DNA of 64,000 bases. It comes from Parastagonospora avenae f. sp. tritici 18332-5. Taxonomy: Eukaryota; Ascomycota; Dothideomycetes; Pleosporales; Phaeosphaeriaceae. The notes under the pieces were generated by a model. It was not told the origin of the DNA and did no database searches. It was given only the letters and a program-made list of their open reading frames with translations. Both the position numbers and the translations under genes were made by a program. The stretch lies in assembly GCA_022559985.1 (NCBI GenBank), contig JAFJTR010000029.1, positions 62,001 through 126,000 of the forward strand, written 5' to 3'. Shown here piece after piece: positions 47,197-56,267 of this stretch. Positions within the stretch are counted from its first letter, which is position 1; every line of letters begins with the position of its first letter.

Positions 47197-49025
47197 TCAT
47201 GTCTCGACCTTGTCAGCATTAACAATGCTCCAGTACTTGCTGCTCGATTTCATCCGAAGCCCTTTGCCAGACCTGATCATGACAAGAAACACCGATGACG
47301 CTGCCAGCCCGATGAGCGCCGCGCTAATGAAGCAGTTCTGGTATCCCAAGTTTCTAAGCCAGGGCGTGATACCGTAGTTGACAGCAAAAGACATAGTGTT
47401 CCTGATTAAGATGACAGCAACAATTGCGTCTCCACTGATATCATGATAGCTGTCGATCATGTAGTTAACACTCAAGGTGACACCTACAGTCGATGTATAC
47501 GCTAAACATCCCATTGCAACGATAAGGCCAAACCAGTGGACACCGTGGGCGGCACCGACACCCCATAGTAGGAGAGAACCGGGTACCATGACTAGGCAAG
47601 TTACAAAGGGCCATAGTCGGTGTTCAGCCTCCATGATGCCATTGTTTCTCCGGGCAAGCTTGACTGTAAGCCAGTCACTCACGCGACCAGATGTGAGCGA
47701 TCCGACTATAACTCCGATGACGCAGGAAATGTATGAAAGTCCGACCATTGAAGCCTTGAAGTTGTAGGGTGCACCACCTAAGATGATAGAAGCCGTGGCG
47801 TTGAGAATGTTGAACAAGATCAAGTAGGAGCCGTAACTGAATCCGCAGTAGGCAATTACTGGCCAAGTAAGATATGAAAGACTCCGCTTTGCGCTCTGGA
47901 ATAGGTTCTGCTCAGGCATTGGCTGCCAGATTGAGAGTTTTTGACTGAAGGACTTCGTGACGGTTCCCGCTTGGATACTCGAGGAAGATTGAGGGGTTAT
48001 TGGATCTGCCTTCTCTTGATCTCCACTATAGATGGTCTCATTTCTTGGTGCTGGACTCGGTGCACTGAAGTTTTCAGTTGACTGACGCCGGTAATTTGTC
48101 TCTTCCATGAAGAAAAAAAGGAAGATCAAGGTAAATGCGTTGAATATGGCCGGCCCTGGTGATTGGTTTACAACGTTAGCATAACTTTCATACGGGGTTA
48201 GTGTTTGGACTGTACGCACAGTAAAAGACCCACTGCCAGCCCTGGCGCTCCGCGATGAAACCGCAAATGATGGGTGCAAAGTAATTGCTACCAGCAAGCA
48301 TGAACGCGTATATGCCCATATATGTTCCTCGCTGGTGTGTGAAGTAAACATCAGTGACCGAGATTTCTGGCAGAGCCTCAATGGGGGCGATGAAGAAGCC
48401 CATCACAAGGCATCTTGCAAGCCACTCGCCATTACTTTTCACGTACGCACTGTCAAGATGATTAACAATTAGCGACATACAATACTATGCGAACCTTACC
48501 TCCAGATGCTGGTTCCGATAGCACCTAGTACAGAAATAAGGTAAACAGGTCGTTTGCCGTATTTCAGGGCGATTGGTTGCCAGAAGAGTAGACCCCAACC
48601 GAGGAGGAGGAACACTGCCAAACCGCGAGGTATGCAGTCAGTAATTGTGTCTGCTACAGCCCATATATCATCACTTACTATAACCAGTGCCTTCATTGAG
48701 CGTCGAAACAGAAACGCCCGAGTTCTCAGATAAGGGCACGAGCACCGAATACACAGTCGACACAGCCATTCCAGTCATCCATGTATAGCTGTCTATACGT
48801 TAACTTAGGCTTGCGAAATACATCCCGAGCTGCTCACAGATTGGAACAGATAGTTGATGTCAGCTTGCGTTTCGGCGACCAATTCAGAGGATCATCCTGA
48901 TCATTGGATGGTGTCGGGACCAATACGATATCACCAGAGCTAGCATGACGAGCTTGGAGGGTATGCTCAAGGTCCACTAGATGCACGGTGCCCGGAATAG
49001 TGGTTGCTTCCGAGTGAGTCGCCAT
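47197..49025 (-). CDS. Major facilitator superfamily transporter (DHA1-like)
   Basis: This is a polytopic membrane transporter. Five exons, 49025-48838, 48788-48679, 48614-48500, 48449-48220 and 48155-47197, join in phase to 533 residues. The N-terminal cytosolic part ends in the hallmark DDPLNWSPKRK. Later blocks are LFWQPIALKYGKRPVYL (loop 2-3 motif A-like), MGFFIAPIEALPEISVTDVY, HQRGTYMGIYAFMLAGSNYF and GWQWVFYWPAIF. A central cytosolic loop (about residues 235-290) is Ser/Thr-rich, and the second half includes GLSYISCVIGVIVGSLTSGR and MIDSYHDISGDAIVAVILIR. The family exports drugs or imports small solutes. Its place between a Zn2Cys6 regulator and a divergent amidase suggests uptake of an amide or efflux of a product; the direction cannot be read from sequence. 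Confidence 0.9.
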
Positions 49026-50002
49026 AATCACAGTGTGATTGTATGCAGATCGGAGCGTGGGATGTATACATTCGAAGGCTCACAATAGTCCCAGTGTTCG
49101 ACGTCAGAGAGGGGTTGTGAGATGCTGTACGACACCTCCGTCGATACTTATGTTGGATAAGAGACAGTGTTCCAGTCCTGTGCACTCACAAGGCGATCAG
49201 GTATCGGCGATTAGATCCCGAAGATACGGCTGGTGACGAACAGCTTATCGCGTACCCTAGTTTTCAGTACCGTATCATCACGTCGGTTCTGCAGTCGACA
49301 AGCGACTTCCCAACTTATCGAGAACGGCTGCTCGCTGTCACGACTCATGTGTCCGAAGTATGGCCACGCGAACGCGGGGAATATCACGATAGACGATAGG
49401 CCGCGCAAATAGACGGGATTGGATGGAGGTCGTATGGCGGATGAACGAGAGTCCCTTTCTGGTTAAGAGATGCAAGGAGGAAGGGTGTTGCATTAGCGCC
49501 ATCCGAACCCCTCCTCGGTGGAGACTTTCCGCTATCGCGTTGACCTGGCTTCAACGTTGACGCCAATGTGCATATTATCCTTTTGTCGTATCAGAACCAA
49601 TTGCGCGTCGAGACAGACGTGAACTTCCATACTATCTTACCTGTCACGAAGCAACGGATAGTGAAGCCGTGATCAACCCCACCCACCATACATGGCTTCG
49701 TTATGCATCGTCTATGGCACGCCTCTGATAGCTTCGCTGATAAGGGAGCCGAGATGTCTCGAAGCATACTTCCCGCATCCTGACTTCTAATGACTTGCAC
49801 AAGTCTCTCAAACTAGCATCAACCCTTTCAAACATCCTGCAAGTCTGTCAAACTACCTTCTGGCCTCCTGACTTCTTGATTTCCGCCTGTCTATCTCTCA
49901 TACAATCTTTCAGCATCTTGACTTTTGATAGATTGGACGAATCTATCAGACTAATTCTCAGTTGTACAAGATCACATACAGCAGTCAGATAGGCCACACA
50001 AC
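49026..50002. promoter_or_regulatory. Divergent promoter between MFS transporter and amidase
   Basis: This 977-bp region separates the two start codons. It holds a GATA inverted repeat at 49926-49948 and another AGATAG at 49987-49992, both close to the amidase. CGG at 49205-49207 and CCG at 49218-49220 (CGG-N10-CCG) form a possible but weak Zn2Cys6 site nearer the transporter. The amidase-proximal 200 bp is pyrimidine-rich with repeated CTTTCA and TCAAACT-like words, typical of a leader. Minus-strand frames at 49211-49566 and 49591-49800 have no conserved features. Confidence 0.55.
49926..49948. promoter_or_regulatory. Perfect inverted repeat of GATA sites (candidate AreA/NIT2 site)
   Basis: TGATAGATT (49926-49934) and AATCTATCA (49940-49948) are perfect reverse complements separated by 5 bp. 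Each arm contains TGATAG, a WGATAR site for fungal GATA factors, on opposite strands. The element ends 54 bp before the amidase ATG. Closely paired GATA sites of this kind are the established binding pattern for nitrogen regulators of the AreA/NIT2 type at amide-utilisation genes such as amdS. It could lie in the transcript leader rather than the promoter. Confidence 0.6.
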
Positions 50003-51685
50003 ATGGACGGCGGACCACCAGAGCTGGCTATCATCCAATCCAAGGGACTTCCACAAGGCACCCCGGACTACGAAAAGCAGCGCGCCGCTTTACTCCAAAG
50101 CTTTGCTGAAAAAGTACCGAAGCATCTCCGTCTCCCCATCGAGACCATCTCTGATCCTCCTATTGATGTATCAACGTTACCAGCCACATGTGGCCTCCTG
50201 AGTGCTGAAGAAATCCGTATCACCGAGTCTTACGATGCATGCGGTTTGGCCGAAGCCATCACAGCGAAGAAGCTCACTGCCGTCGGAGTCGCCACTGCGT
50301 TCTGTAAACGTGCCATCATCGCCCATCAACTAACATGCTGCCTGACATCCTGGTTCATGGACGAGGCGATACAGCGCGCCAAAGAGCTAGACGACTATCT
50401 CGAGAAAAATGGCAAGACAGTTGGACCGCTGCATGGCGTGCCCATCAGCATCAAAGAACACATGCCTATCGCCGGAACGTATTCGTCACAGGGCTGCATC
50501 TCAACCACCGCCCTAGACACCAAAGACTGCCAAATGGTCGCCATGCTCAGACACATGGGAGCAGTGTTTTACTGCAAAACAAACCAGCCCCAAGCTATCA
50601 TGCATCTGGAATCAACTTCGCACTACGGCCGCACTCTCAACCCCTTCAACATCAACCTGAGCGCTGGCGGTTCCTCGGGTGGTGAGGCCGCACTCATCGC
50701 AATGAAAGGCTCAGTCCTCGGCGTTGGGACTGACATCGGCGGGAGTATACGGTGTCCAAGTGCCTTCTGCGGTATCTACGGGTACAAGCCCACGACAGGC
50801 ACGCTCCCAATGAAAGCCATGCTCAGCCACGCCTTCGCCGCCGAGCTTAACATCGAGAGCTCCACAGGTCCCATGTGCCGCACCCTGCGCGACGCCTCAC
50901 TCTTCACCAAACTCCTCCTCGACGCCCAGCCCTGGCTCGAAGACCCTAGGATAATCCCCCAGCGCTGGACAGGCAGTCACACTCCCCTACCCACCCCCCT
51001 GAGAATCGGAATCATCGAGCACGACGGGTTTATCACCCCGCAACCCCCCGTGCGCCGCGCAATTGCCTGGGCGAAAGAACGCCTCTCTGACCCCGAGCAT
51101 TCCTCACTCTTTGAAATCAAGCCTTTCACTCCGCACATGGCGAAAGAAGCTTGGTCCCTCGCTCGCCGCACGTACTGGCCTGACGGCGGCTCTACCACCC
51201 TCACCGCCATCCAAGCAGGCGGCGAACCCATCCTGCCTCTCACGCAATCCATCATGTCCTCCGCCGCGCCCCACGGCATGCTCACCGCCGAAGGCCTCAA
51301 CCAACTACGCGCCCAGCGCGACCACTTCCGCCTCGCCTTCGCAGACAGCTGGAACGCGCAGGCCGTCGATGTCGTCATTGGCCCAGCGTTCGTGGGACCA
51401 GCGTGCAAGCACGACACCGCGTTTTACTGGACGTACACGTCGTTGTGGAATTATGTGGATTATCCGGGCGTGGTGGTGCCAACGCCTGTCAAGGCAGAAA
51501 GGGGCGAGGCATATGTGGGGGATTACGAGGCGCTGAGTGAGGAGTGTGGGCATGTGCGGGATATGTGGGAGGAAGGGGGGTTTGAAGGGGCGCCGGTGGA
51601 TTTGCAGATTGTGGGGAGAAGATATCACGATAATGAGTTGTTTGCGGCGTTGGGTGTGTTGAAGGTTGTGTTAGAATTGCCGTGA
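50003..51685 (+). CDS. Amidase-signature family hydrolase (acetamidase/general amidase type)
   Basis: The enzyme hydrolyses amides to the acid and ammonia, giving nitrogen and carbon. The unspliced frame encodes 560 residues, typical of the fungal amdS/gmdA group. The Ser-cisSer-Lys triad is visible: Lys151 (GVPISIKEH), Ser224 in AGGSSGGEAAL, and the nucleophile Ser248 in VGTDIGGSIRCPSAFCGIYG. The spacing of Ser224 to Ser248 is 24, as in well-studied amidases. Conserved surroundings include LGRTLNPFN-like GRTLNPFNINLSAGG and GYKPTTGTLPM. No signal peptide is seen, so it is probably cytosolic. It is divergent from the MFS transporter and has a GATA inverted repeat just upstream. Substrate amide is unknown. 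Confidence 0.94.
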   Translation: MDGGPPELAIIQSKGLPQGTPDYEKQRAALLQSFAEKVPKHLRLPIETISDPPIDVSTLPATCGLLSAEEIRITESYDACGLAEAITAKKLTAVGVATAFCKRAIIAHQLTCCLTSWFMDEAIQRAKELDDYLEKNGKTVGPLHGVPISIKEHMPIAGTYSSQGCISTTALDTKDCQMVAMLRHMGAVFYCKTNQPQAIMHLESTSHYGRTLNPFNINLSAGGSSGGEAALIAMKGSVLGVGTDIGGSIRCPSAFCGIYGYKPTTGTLPMKAMLSHAFAAELNIESSTGPMCRTLRDASLFTKLLLDAQPWLEDPRIIPQRWTGSHTPLPTPLRIGIIEHDGFITPQPPVRRAIAWAKERLSDPEHSSLFEIKPFTPHMAKEAWSLARRTYWPDGGSTTLTAIQAGGEPILPLTQSIMSSAAPHGMLTAEGLNQLRAQRDHFRLAFADSWNAQAVDVVIGPAFVGPACKHDTAFYWTYTSLWNYVDYPGVVVPTPVKAERGEAYVGDYEALSEECGHVRDMWEEGGFEGAPVDLQIVGRRYHDNELFAALGVLKVVLELP

Positions 51686-51794
51686 GTGTGGAGGGTTTTT
51701 GCGTCAGCTCTGCACACGGTTTAGCACATGGAGATGTTGTGTCTTGTGTTGGTAATATACATCGTTCTGTACAAATATGTACCTCTTGTGTACT

Positions 51795-53212
51795 TCAGGC
51801 TAGGGCCCTCGCCTTATCTACCATGTTTAACGCGTGATCCGCCAGGGTCCCTATCATGACTTCCCCCTTCCGCGTCCTTAACCTATTCACCATCTCGTAA
51901 CCCTCGTTCATCGTCTTGGTGGCCTTACTCTCATACTGTCTCGCCTCCTCCGCATGCGGCATATCATCTCCAAGAACTTTCAGTGACGTCCTGAGCGCAC
52001 TGGATATCCAGATGGTTTCTTGGAGAGCGTTGGCAGCGGAAGTAACGTGGCGGGCTTGAAGCCATATCTTCTTGAACTCAGAATCCGTGGCGGCAAATCT
52101 CTCAGCAGCATTGTCAATGAATGTCTGGAGCTCAGGGTAAGCCTCGTGTCGTGGGATTAGTAGAAGAAAACTTGCTCAGGGCACTTACGTTGTAAGGTTT
52201 ATGTTGCTTTATAGCGACCACTAATCGTCCCGCCAGCTTCTTCACTTCCTCGACGTCGCCCTCATGGCGCAGAGCAAGTGTAGCAGCGAGTACAGTCGGC
52301 ACCGCTATAACGCCAGGCCTCCCTCTAAAATCGTGCTTTGACACTTCCTCGCCGATTGGGTACGCGCCACAGTGCTCCTCATCCTCAAGTAGCTCGACGA
52401 CCTGCTTCGCGAACCGAAGCGCATTTTCCGTCTCTACATGTTCCCAGTCCGCCAATGCCGTCCTGTCAAATACACCGCGCAAGACCTGGAGCAGCGGTTG
52501 CCAGTCGCGCATACGCAGGCCTGTGGCCTTTGGGCGCTGCAACGCTTTCAGCACGAGATGACCCTGACCATTGAGAAACAATTTCCGTATCACCATGGCC
52601 TGTTTGGACCCATCGAGGCGGATGCCCGCGTTCTCAAACCCTTCCAGCATGCGCACCACATTCTCCCAGTCCTCGCGTGACCCGCCCTCTTCGCTCAATC
52701 TGAGGATGTTTGTGATAGTCTTCAGGCGCGACGGAAGGTGATTTCTGTCGATGTGCTCGAGCGGTAGTGTGACGTCGCCGAGGGTGATCTCGATTGGCTC
52801 GGCTTCGAGTTTTGCCTTCTGGTCTTGTTTGAAGACGAGTTTCCCCTGCTCCGGGGTAAGGTGGCAGGGCAGTAGTATTTTTGAGTTCACCGTCGCCAGC
52901 AGTGTGGCGAGCTCGGGCTTGGACGACTCGAGGTAGACGGGCAGTGCGCCTGTGTATATGTTAGTTGAGCTGTCGTCGACACATACAGTACTGCAAACCT
53001 CTCGAGTATGCGCTCGTCCTTGAGAAGGCGCGTCGTGAGCCAATGGCATGTGTGCAGACATTATTTGTGCTTCTCAGCGCCAATCTGTAGCCCTGCCGTG
53101 TCGAATGCATGCTGCAATGTGTGGTTGAACAATTTCTGGCGCCGCCAGGTGACGTTCGGAAGTCCGCAGTTCTCCAAAGTTTTGGTCCAAACGCGCCAAA
53201 CGCGCCAAGCAT
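51795..53212 (-). CDS. Conserved mitochondrial-type protein of unknown function
   Basis: I do not recognise a named family. Three exons, 53212-52987, 52949-52189 and 52142-51795, join in phase to 444 residues. The N-terminal exon has Arg and Ser with almost no acidic residue and ends with IGSRRAFSRTSAYSRG, a mitochondrial presequence pattern; a second ATG at 53110 would also keep it. The middle is helical and repeat-like (SRLKTITNILRLSEEGG, QAMVIRKLFLNGQGHLVLKA, LLQVLRGVFDRTALADWEHV). The C-terminal exon reads LQTFIDNAAERFAATDSEFK and ends MVDKARALA. Intron 1 has a CTAAC branch site. Intron 2 is uncertain: an acceptor GAG at 52143-52145 or a CAG at 52125-52127 both keep frame and differ by six residues. 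The gene is divergent from NAA38 with 91 bp between start codons, so the two may share a promoter. Confidence 0.75.
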
Positions 53213-53303
53213 CCCGCATCGTCAAGCCACCGCATGGGGCAGGCACGAAGCTGGTCTTAGTTTACACAGCCACACATGTGCCCTCATTTCGCTTGTTTGC
53301 ACC

Positions 53304-53878
53304 ATGGCCGTCCCTATCAAGAACAATCGCCGCAGTTGGTTGCCCTGGTTCAAAAAGGACCGCACCATGGACAACAACGAGGCTACTCTGTGGCTGTCGC
53401 AGTTCATAGGAAAGAACCTGCGCATCCATGCTTCAGACGGACGAGTATTTGGGGGCCAGATGAAGTGTACCGATAAGGTAGGTCATAAAGTGATTTTACA
53501 TGTCGACGAGATTTCCATTCTTCTTCAGTGCTTTTGGATTTCACGGTATATCTCAAAGATAGCATCAGACATGCACTTTGTCCTGATATTTACGAATAAT
53601 CTCTCGATCCACTAGACCCAGCTTTTCCTTAACCGAAAATACTGCATCCCAATTAACTCCCCCAGGACCAAAATATCATCCTCGCCCTCGCCCACGAATA
53701 CCGCGCCCCCTCAGCAGACGTCATCCGCAAAGCCATCCAGGACTCCGGCAACCCCTCGACTTCCGTGCCCTGGAACAGCCGCTATGTCGGCCTCGTCGTT
53801 GTGCCCGGGCAACACATCACCAAAATTGAGTTTGAGGAGAGTACGCTGCCGGGTCAGAGAAGTGGTGTGACGTTATGA
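53304..53878 (+). CDS. MAK31: LSM-domain auxiliary subunit of NatC (Naa38/Mak31)
   Basis: NatC acetylates the N-terminus of proteins starting Met-Leu, Met-Ile or Met-Phe; Naa38 is its small LSM-fold subunit, on cytosolic ribosomes. Two exons, 53304-53477 and 53666-53878, join in phase to 128 residues. The Sm fold starts at WLSQFIGKNLRIHASDGRVF, with GGQMKCTDKDQNIILA across the splice (the Sm1 motif), and ends with the Sm2-like RYVGLVVVPGQHITKIEFEE. The loop between, about 25 residues (HEYRAPSADVIRKAIQ), is longer than in core Lsm proteins, as expected for this subunit. The ATG at 53304 is followed by a basic stretch, and an in-frame ATG at 53367 (MDNNEA) could be an alternative start. Confidence 0.85.
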
Positions 53879-54146
53879 GGTGCGGCTGTCAAAACTTGAG
53901 AGGACTTTTGAGTTTGAGTTCTGGAAGCATTAGGAGAAAGGCACTCACCGTCAGGCTGTGGAAGCCTCACTGCTTGACGTGAATTTATGCAGTTATGCCT
54001 GCGTATGAGTGATGGCCATGCTGGAGATTTAGGTGTCGGGCGAAGGGACAGTGTGGACGAGCCGGAAGAAATATCAGTTTACCTTCATGAAGGAGAACGA
54101 GGAAAGGTGGAAACGGTTGATGGTAGATATCTCATTGATGTATGAG

Positions 54147-55562
54147 TTAGTCCCGATTCCTATTCGGAGACCATCTCTTCAATATAACCTCACGGACTGT
54201 ATACTGCTTCAGTACACTGCCAATGTCCACCTCCATCTTGTCCTTGTCCCACGGCGGAGGTATCTCCACGTAGACCAGTACCAAAGTCTTGAAGACAGCG
54301 GTCTGCACCCGGTTCACGCGATGCAGCCACCACCAGTCCTTCTTGCCCAGCTCCTTCTTTCTCGCTGCAATCCCAGACTCATGCTCGGGCGCCTCAGTCC
54401 AGTAAGGATGAGAGTAGGATGGTATGATCATGATCGCAAATTCAGCGTGATGAAACGCTGGGCCGCGGAGGTAGAGAAGGTAGTCGACAGCGAACTTGAT
54501 ACCAGGCCGCACAACCCAGCCCAGACTGCGGAAGTGATGGAAGACCACGTAGCGCGAGATGAACTGACTGTCGGGTTCCACGGATGGGAAGTTACTCAAG
54601 TCCGAAAGAACGATATTGTCGTGCTCATGCTTTCGAAGTACATTCTGCAATTGAAGCATTTCCCGTTCAGGAACTGGTGAAGTACCGTGTAAGGCGAAAA
54701 GTCGTAGAAGGAACCAGGTGGGATAGGACTCGGTAGGACCGCTCTCAGAGATGACGGACAGGGCCCCCAAGGTGTAGGTCAGGAAGAATGCCTCTTCTGG
54801 CGTGAGCTGAAGGTGCTCCTGGTCCTTGATGTCATCAAGAGACAACGCCTGCCCATTAGCTACCTCCTCCGCAAGCATCTTTTCGACTTCCAGGGTGATG
54901 TCGTCACTGCCCACGGCGCCGATATCTCCAGCATCTGGATTGTATAATGTCCCTTTCGGGCTCTCGGACATCTGTCCGTCTTCGACCAACTCTACGACGG
55001 TTCCATCGGCATCCAACTTGCCCTCCTGCCTCAGCTGCTGCTCGATGGCCTCCCTCTGCGCTCTCGCTCTTTCGAGTTTGAACTGCTTCCTCTCTTCACG
55101 TCTATTCTGCGTGACTTCTGCACTCGTCTTGCCCGCTTGAACGCCTCTCTTCTTCTTCTCACCAGCAAGCCATTGCGGCTCACTTCGACTCAGAGAGCCC
55201 TTGCCCCAGAACCCTTGTTCCCATAGTGCACGTATCGAAACAGGATCCGTGACGTGGATGGACTGTGTCTGCGGCGAGAAGTATGCTCTGTGCACAACAG
55301 GGTGTGACTTCGGCGGGAAGATCGAGTGCGAGAGCAGTGATATGGCAATGCGCACAATCGAGATAGGGTTGTGTGGTATGAAGGCTGGTAGTGGATAGAC
55401 ATCTACTGGTAGAGGCTTGGCATGAATCTCATTGAAGTTGGGCCGACGTGGACGAGGCTTCCTTGCTGCGCCATTTGCGGGCTTGCCATCAAGTGATTGC
55501 AACGTTGTGCCATTGGTATTTGATACTTGAACTGGGGTTTGTGCCTCCAGATCAACCGCCAT
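54147..55562 (-). CDS. SEN2: tRNA-splicing endonuclease catalytic subunit Sen2
   Basis: Sen2 cuts pre-tRNA introns at the 5' splice site within the four-subunit endonuclease. The unspliced frame encodes 471 residues. The C-terminal endonuclease fold starts near YVVFHHFRSLGWVVRPGIKF and continues VDYLLYLRGPAFHHAEF. By spacing, Tyr364 and His372 fit the catalytic pair, and Lys425 in TAVFKTLVLVYVEIP fits the third residue. An N-terminal block, residues about 40-135, contains YPLPAFIPHNPISIV and ALWEQGFWGKGSLSRSEPQW, the Sen2 signature. Between them is a basic, charged linker (about 140-200) and an acidic region. The length and motifs match fungal Sen2. The protein begins MAVDLEAQTP with no better upstream start. 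Confidence 0.93.
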   Translation of the reverse strand: MAVDLEAQTPVQVSNTNGTTLQSLDGKPANGAARKPRPRRPNFNEIHAKPLPVDVYPLPAFIPHNPISIVRIAISLLSHSIFPPKSHPVVHRAYFSPQTQSIHVTDPVSIRALWEQGFWGKGSLSRSEPQWLAGEKKKRGVQAGKTSAEVTQNRREERKQFKLERARAQREAIEQQLRQEGKLDADGTVVELVEDGQMSESPKGTLYNPDAGDIGAVGSDDITLEVEKMLAEEVANGQALSLDDIKDQEHLQLTPEEAFFLTYTLGALSVISESGPTESYPTWFLLRLFALHGTSPVPEREMLQLQNVLRKHEHDNIVLSDLSNFPSVEPDSQFISRYVVFHHFRSLGWVVRPGIKFAVDYLLYLRGPAFHHAEFAIMIIPSYSHPYWTEAPEHESGIAARKKELGKKDWWWLHRVNRVQTAVFKTLVLVYVEIPPPWDKDKMEVDIGSVLKQYTVREVILKRWSPNRNRD

Positions 55563-56267
55563 CTTGTTTGCGCGGTCTTTGATGGACCTGGAATATTGTC
55601 AGAGGATATTCGCAAACAGTTTGCAATTAACAAGATTTCAAGAGCTCGATCAGATACCGTTGTAGTCTTTAAGTAACGGATGCAGCATGAGTCACCCAAA
55701 CACAGACAAGTGAATGCCATGTTACAGTGATTCGATATGAGAGATTTTGTCATCATCGAAAGGGAGGAGAGAGATGAGAGATCATCGTAACTTACCCGGC
55801 TGTACAAGCGTTGTTGTGTTGTCGCGCTCATGGAGACGGTGGTCATCAAAGAAAGTTAGAGGTGAGGATGGAAAACTTCCGTCGCTTCTGATTTTGGCGG
55901 CGAGCCAAGGCGCTAGTCATGTTAGCTCCAAGCGCGTCCAAGCCCATGAGGATGTTCTTCACGCGCCCAGTACAATAATGATAGGCGATTTGAGATCTCT
56001 GTGCGTCAGAGGCGGCTCTTGTGTATATTTCCATGGACCTCGGCTGTCGAGGCAGATCTCTGCAACATGGTGGCGCTATCCGTGATGACGTAATTGCTCG
56101 CAGCTCGACTTGAGCATTATCCCGAAATGTTTGAACAGCATCTGCACCTACCCGTTTCAACGCCACGTTTACCCAATTCCCGGTCACAATTGCATCCTTC
56201 CTGGACACAATAATAGAGAGTATCTGATAATTTCACAAGCTCATCAGCTAGCTTATACAAGCACAAG
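55563..56267. promoter_or_regulatory. Divergent promoter between SEN2 and AIM25
   Basis: About 700 bp separate the divergent genes. Overlapping short frames on both strands (for example 55403-55849 minus, 55747-56085 plus) have no conserved features. No RNA gene was seen. Confidence 0.45.
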
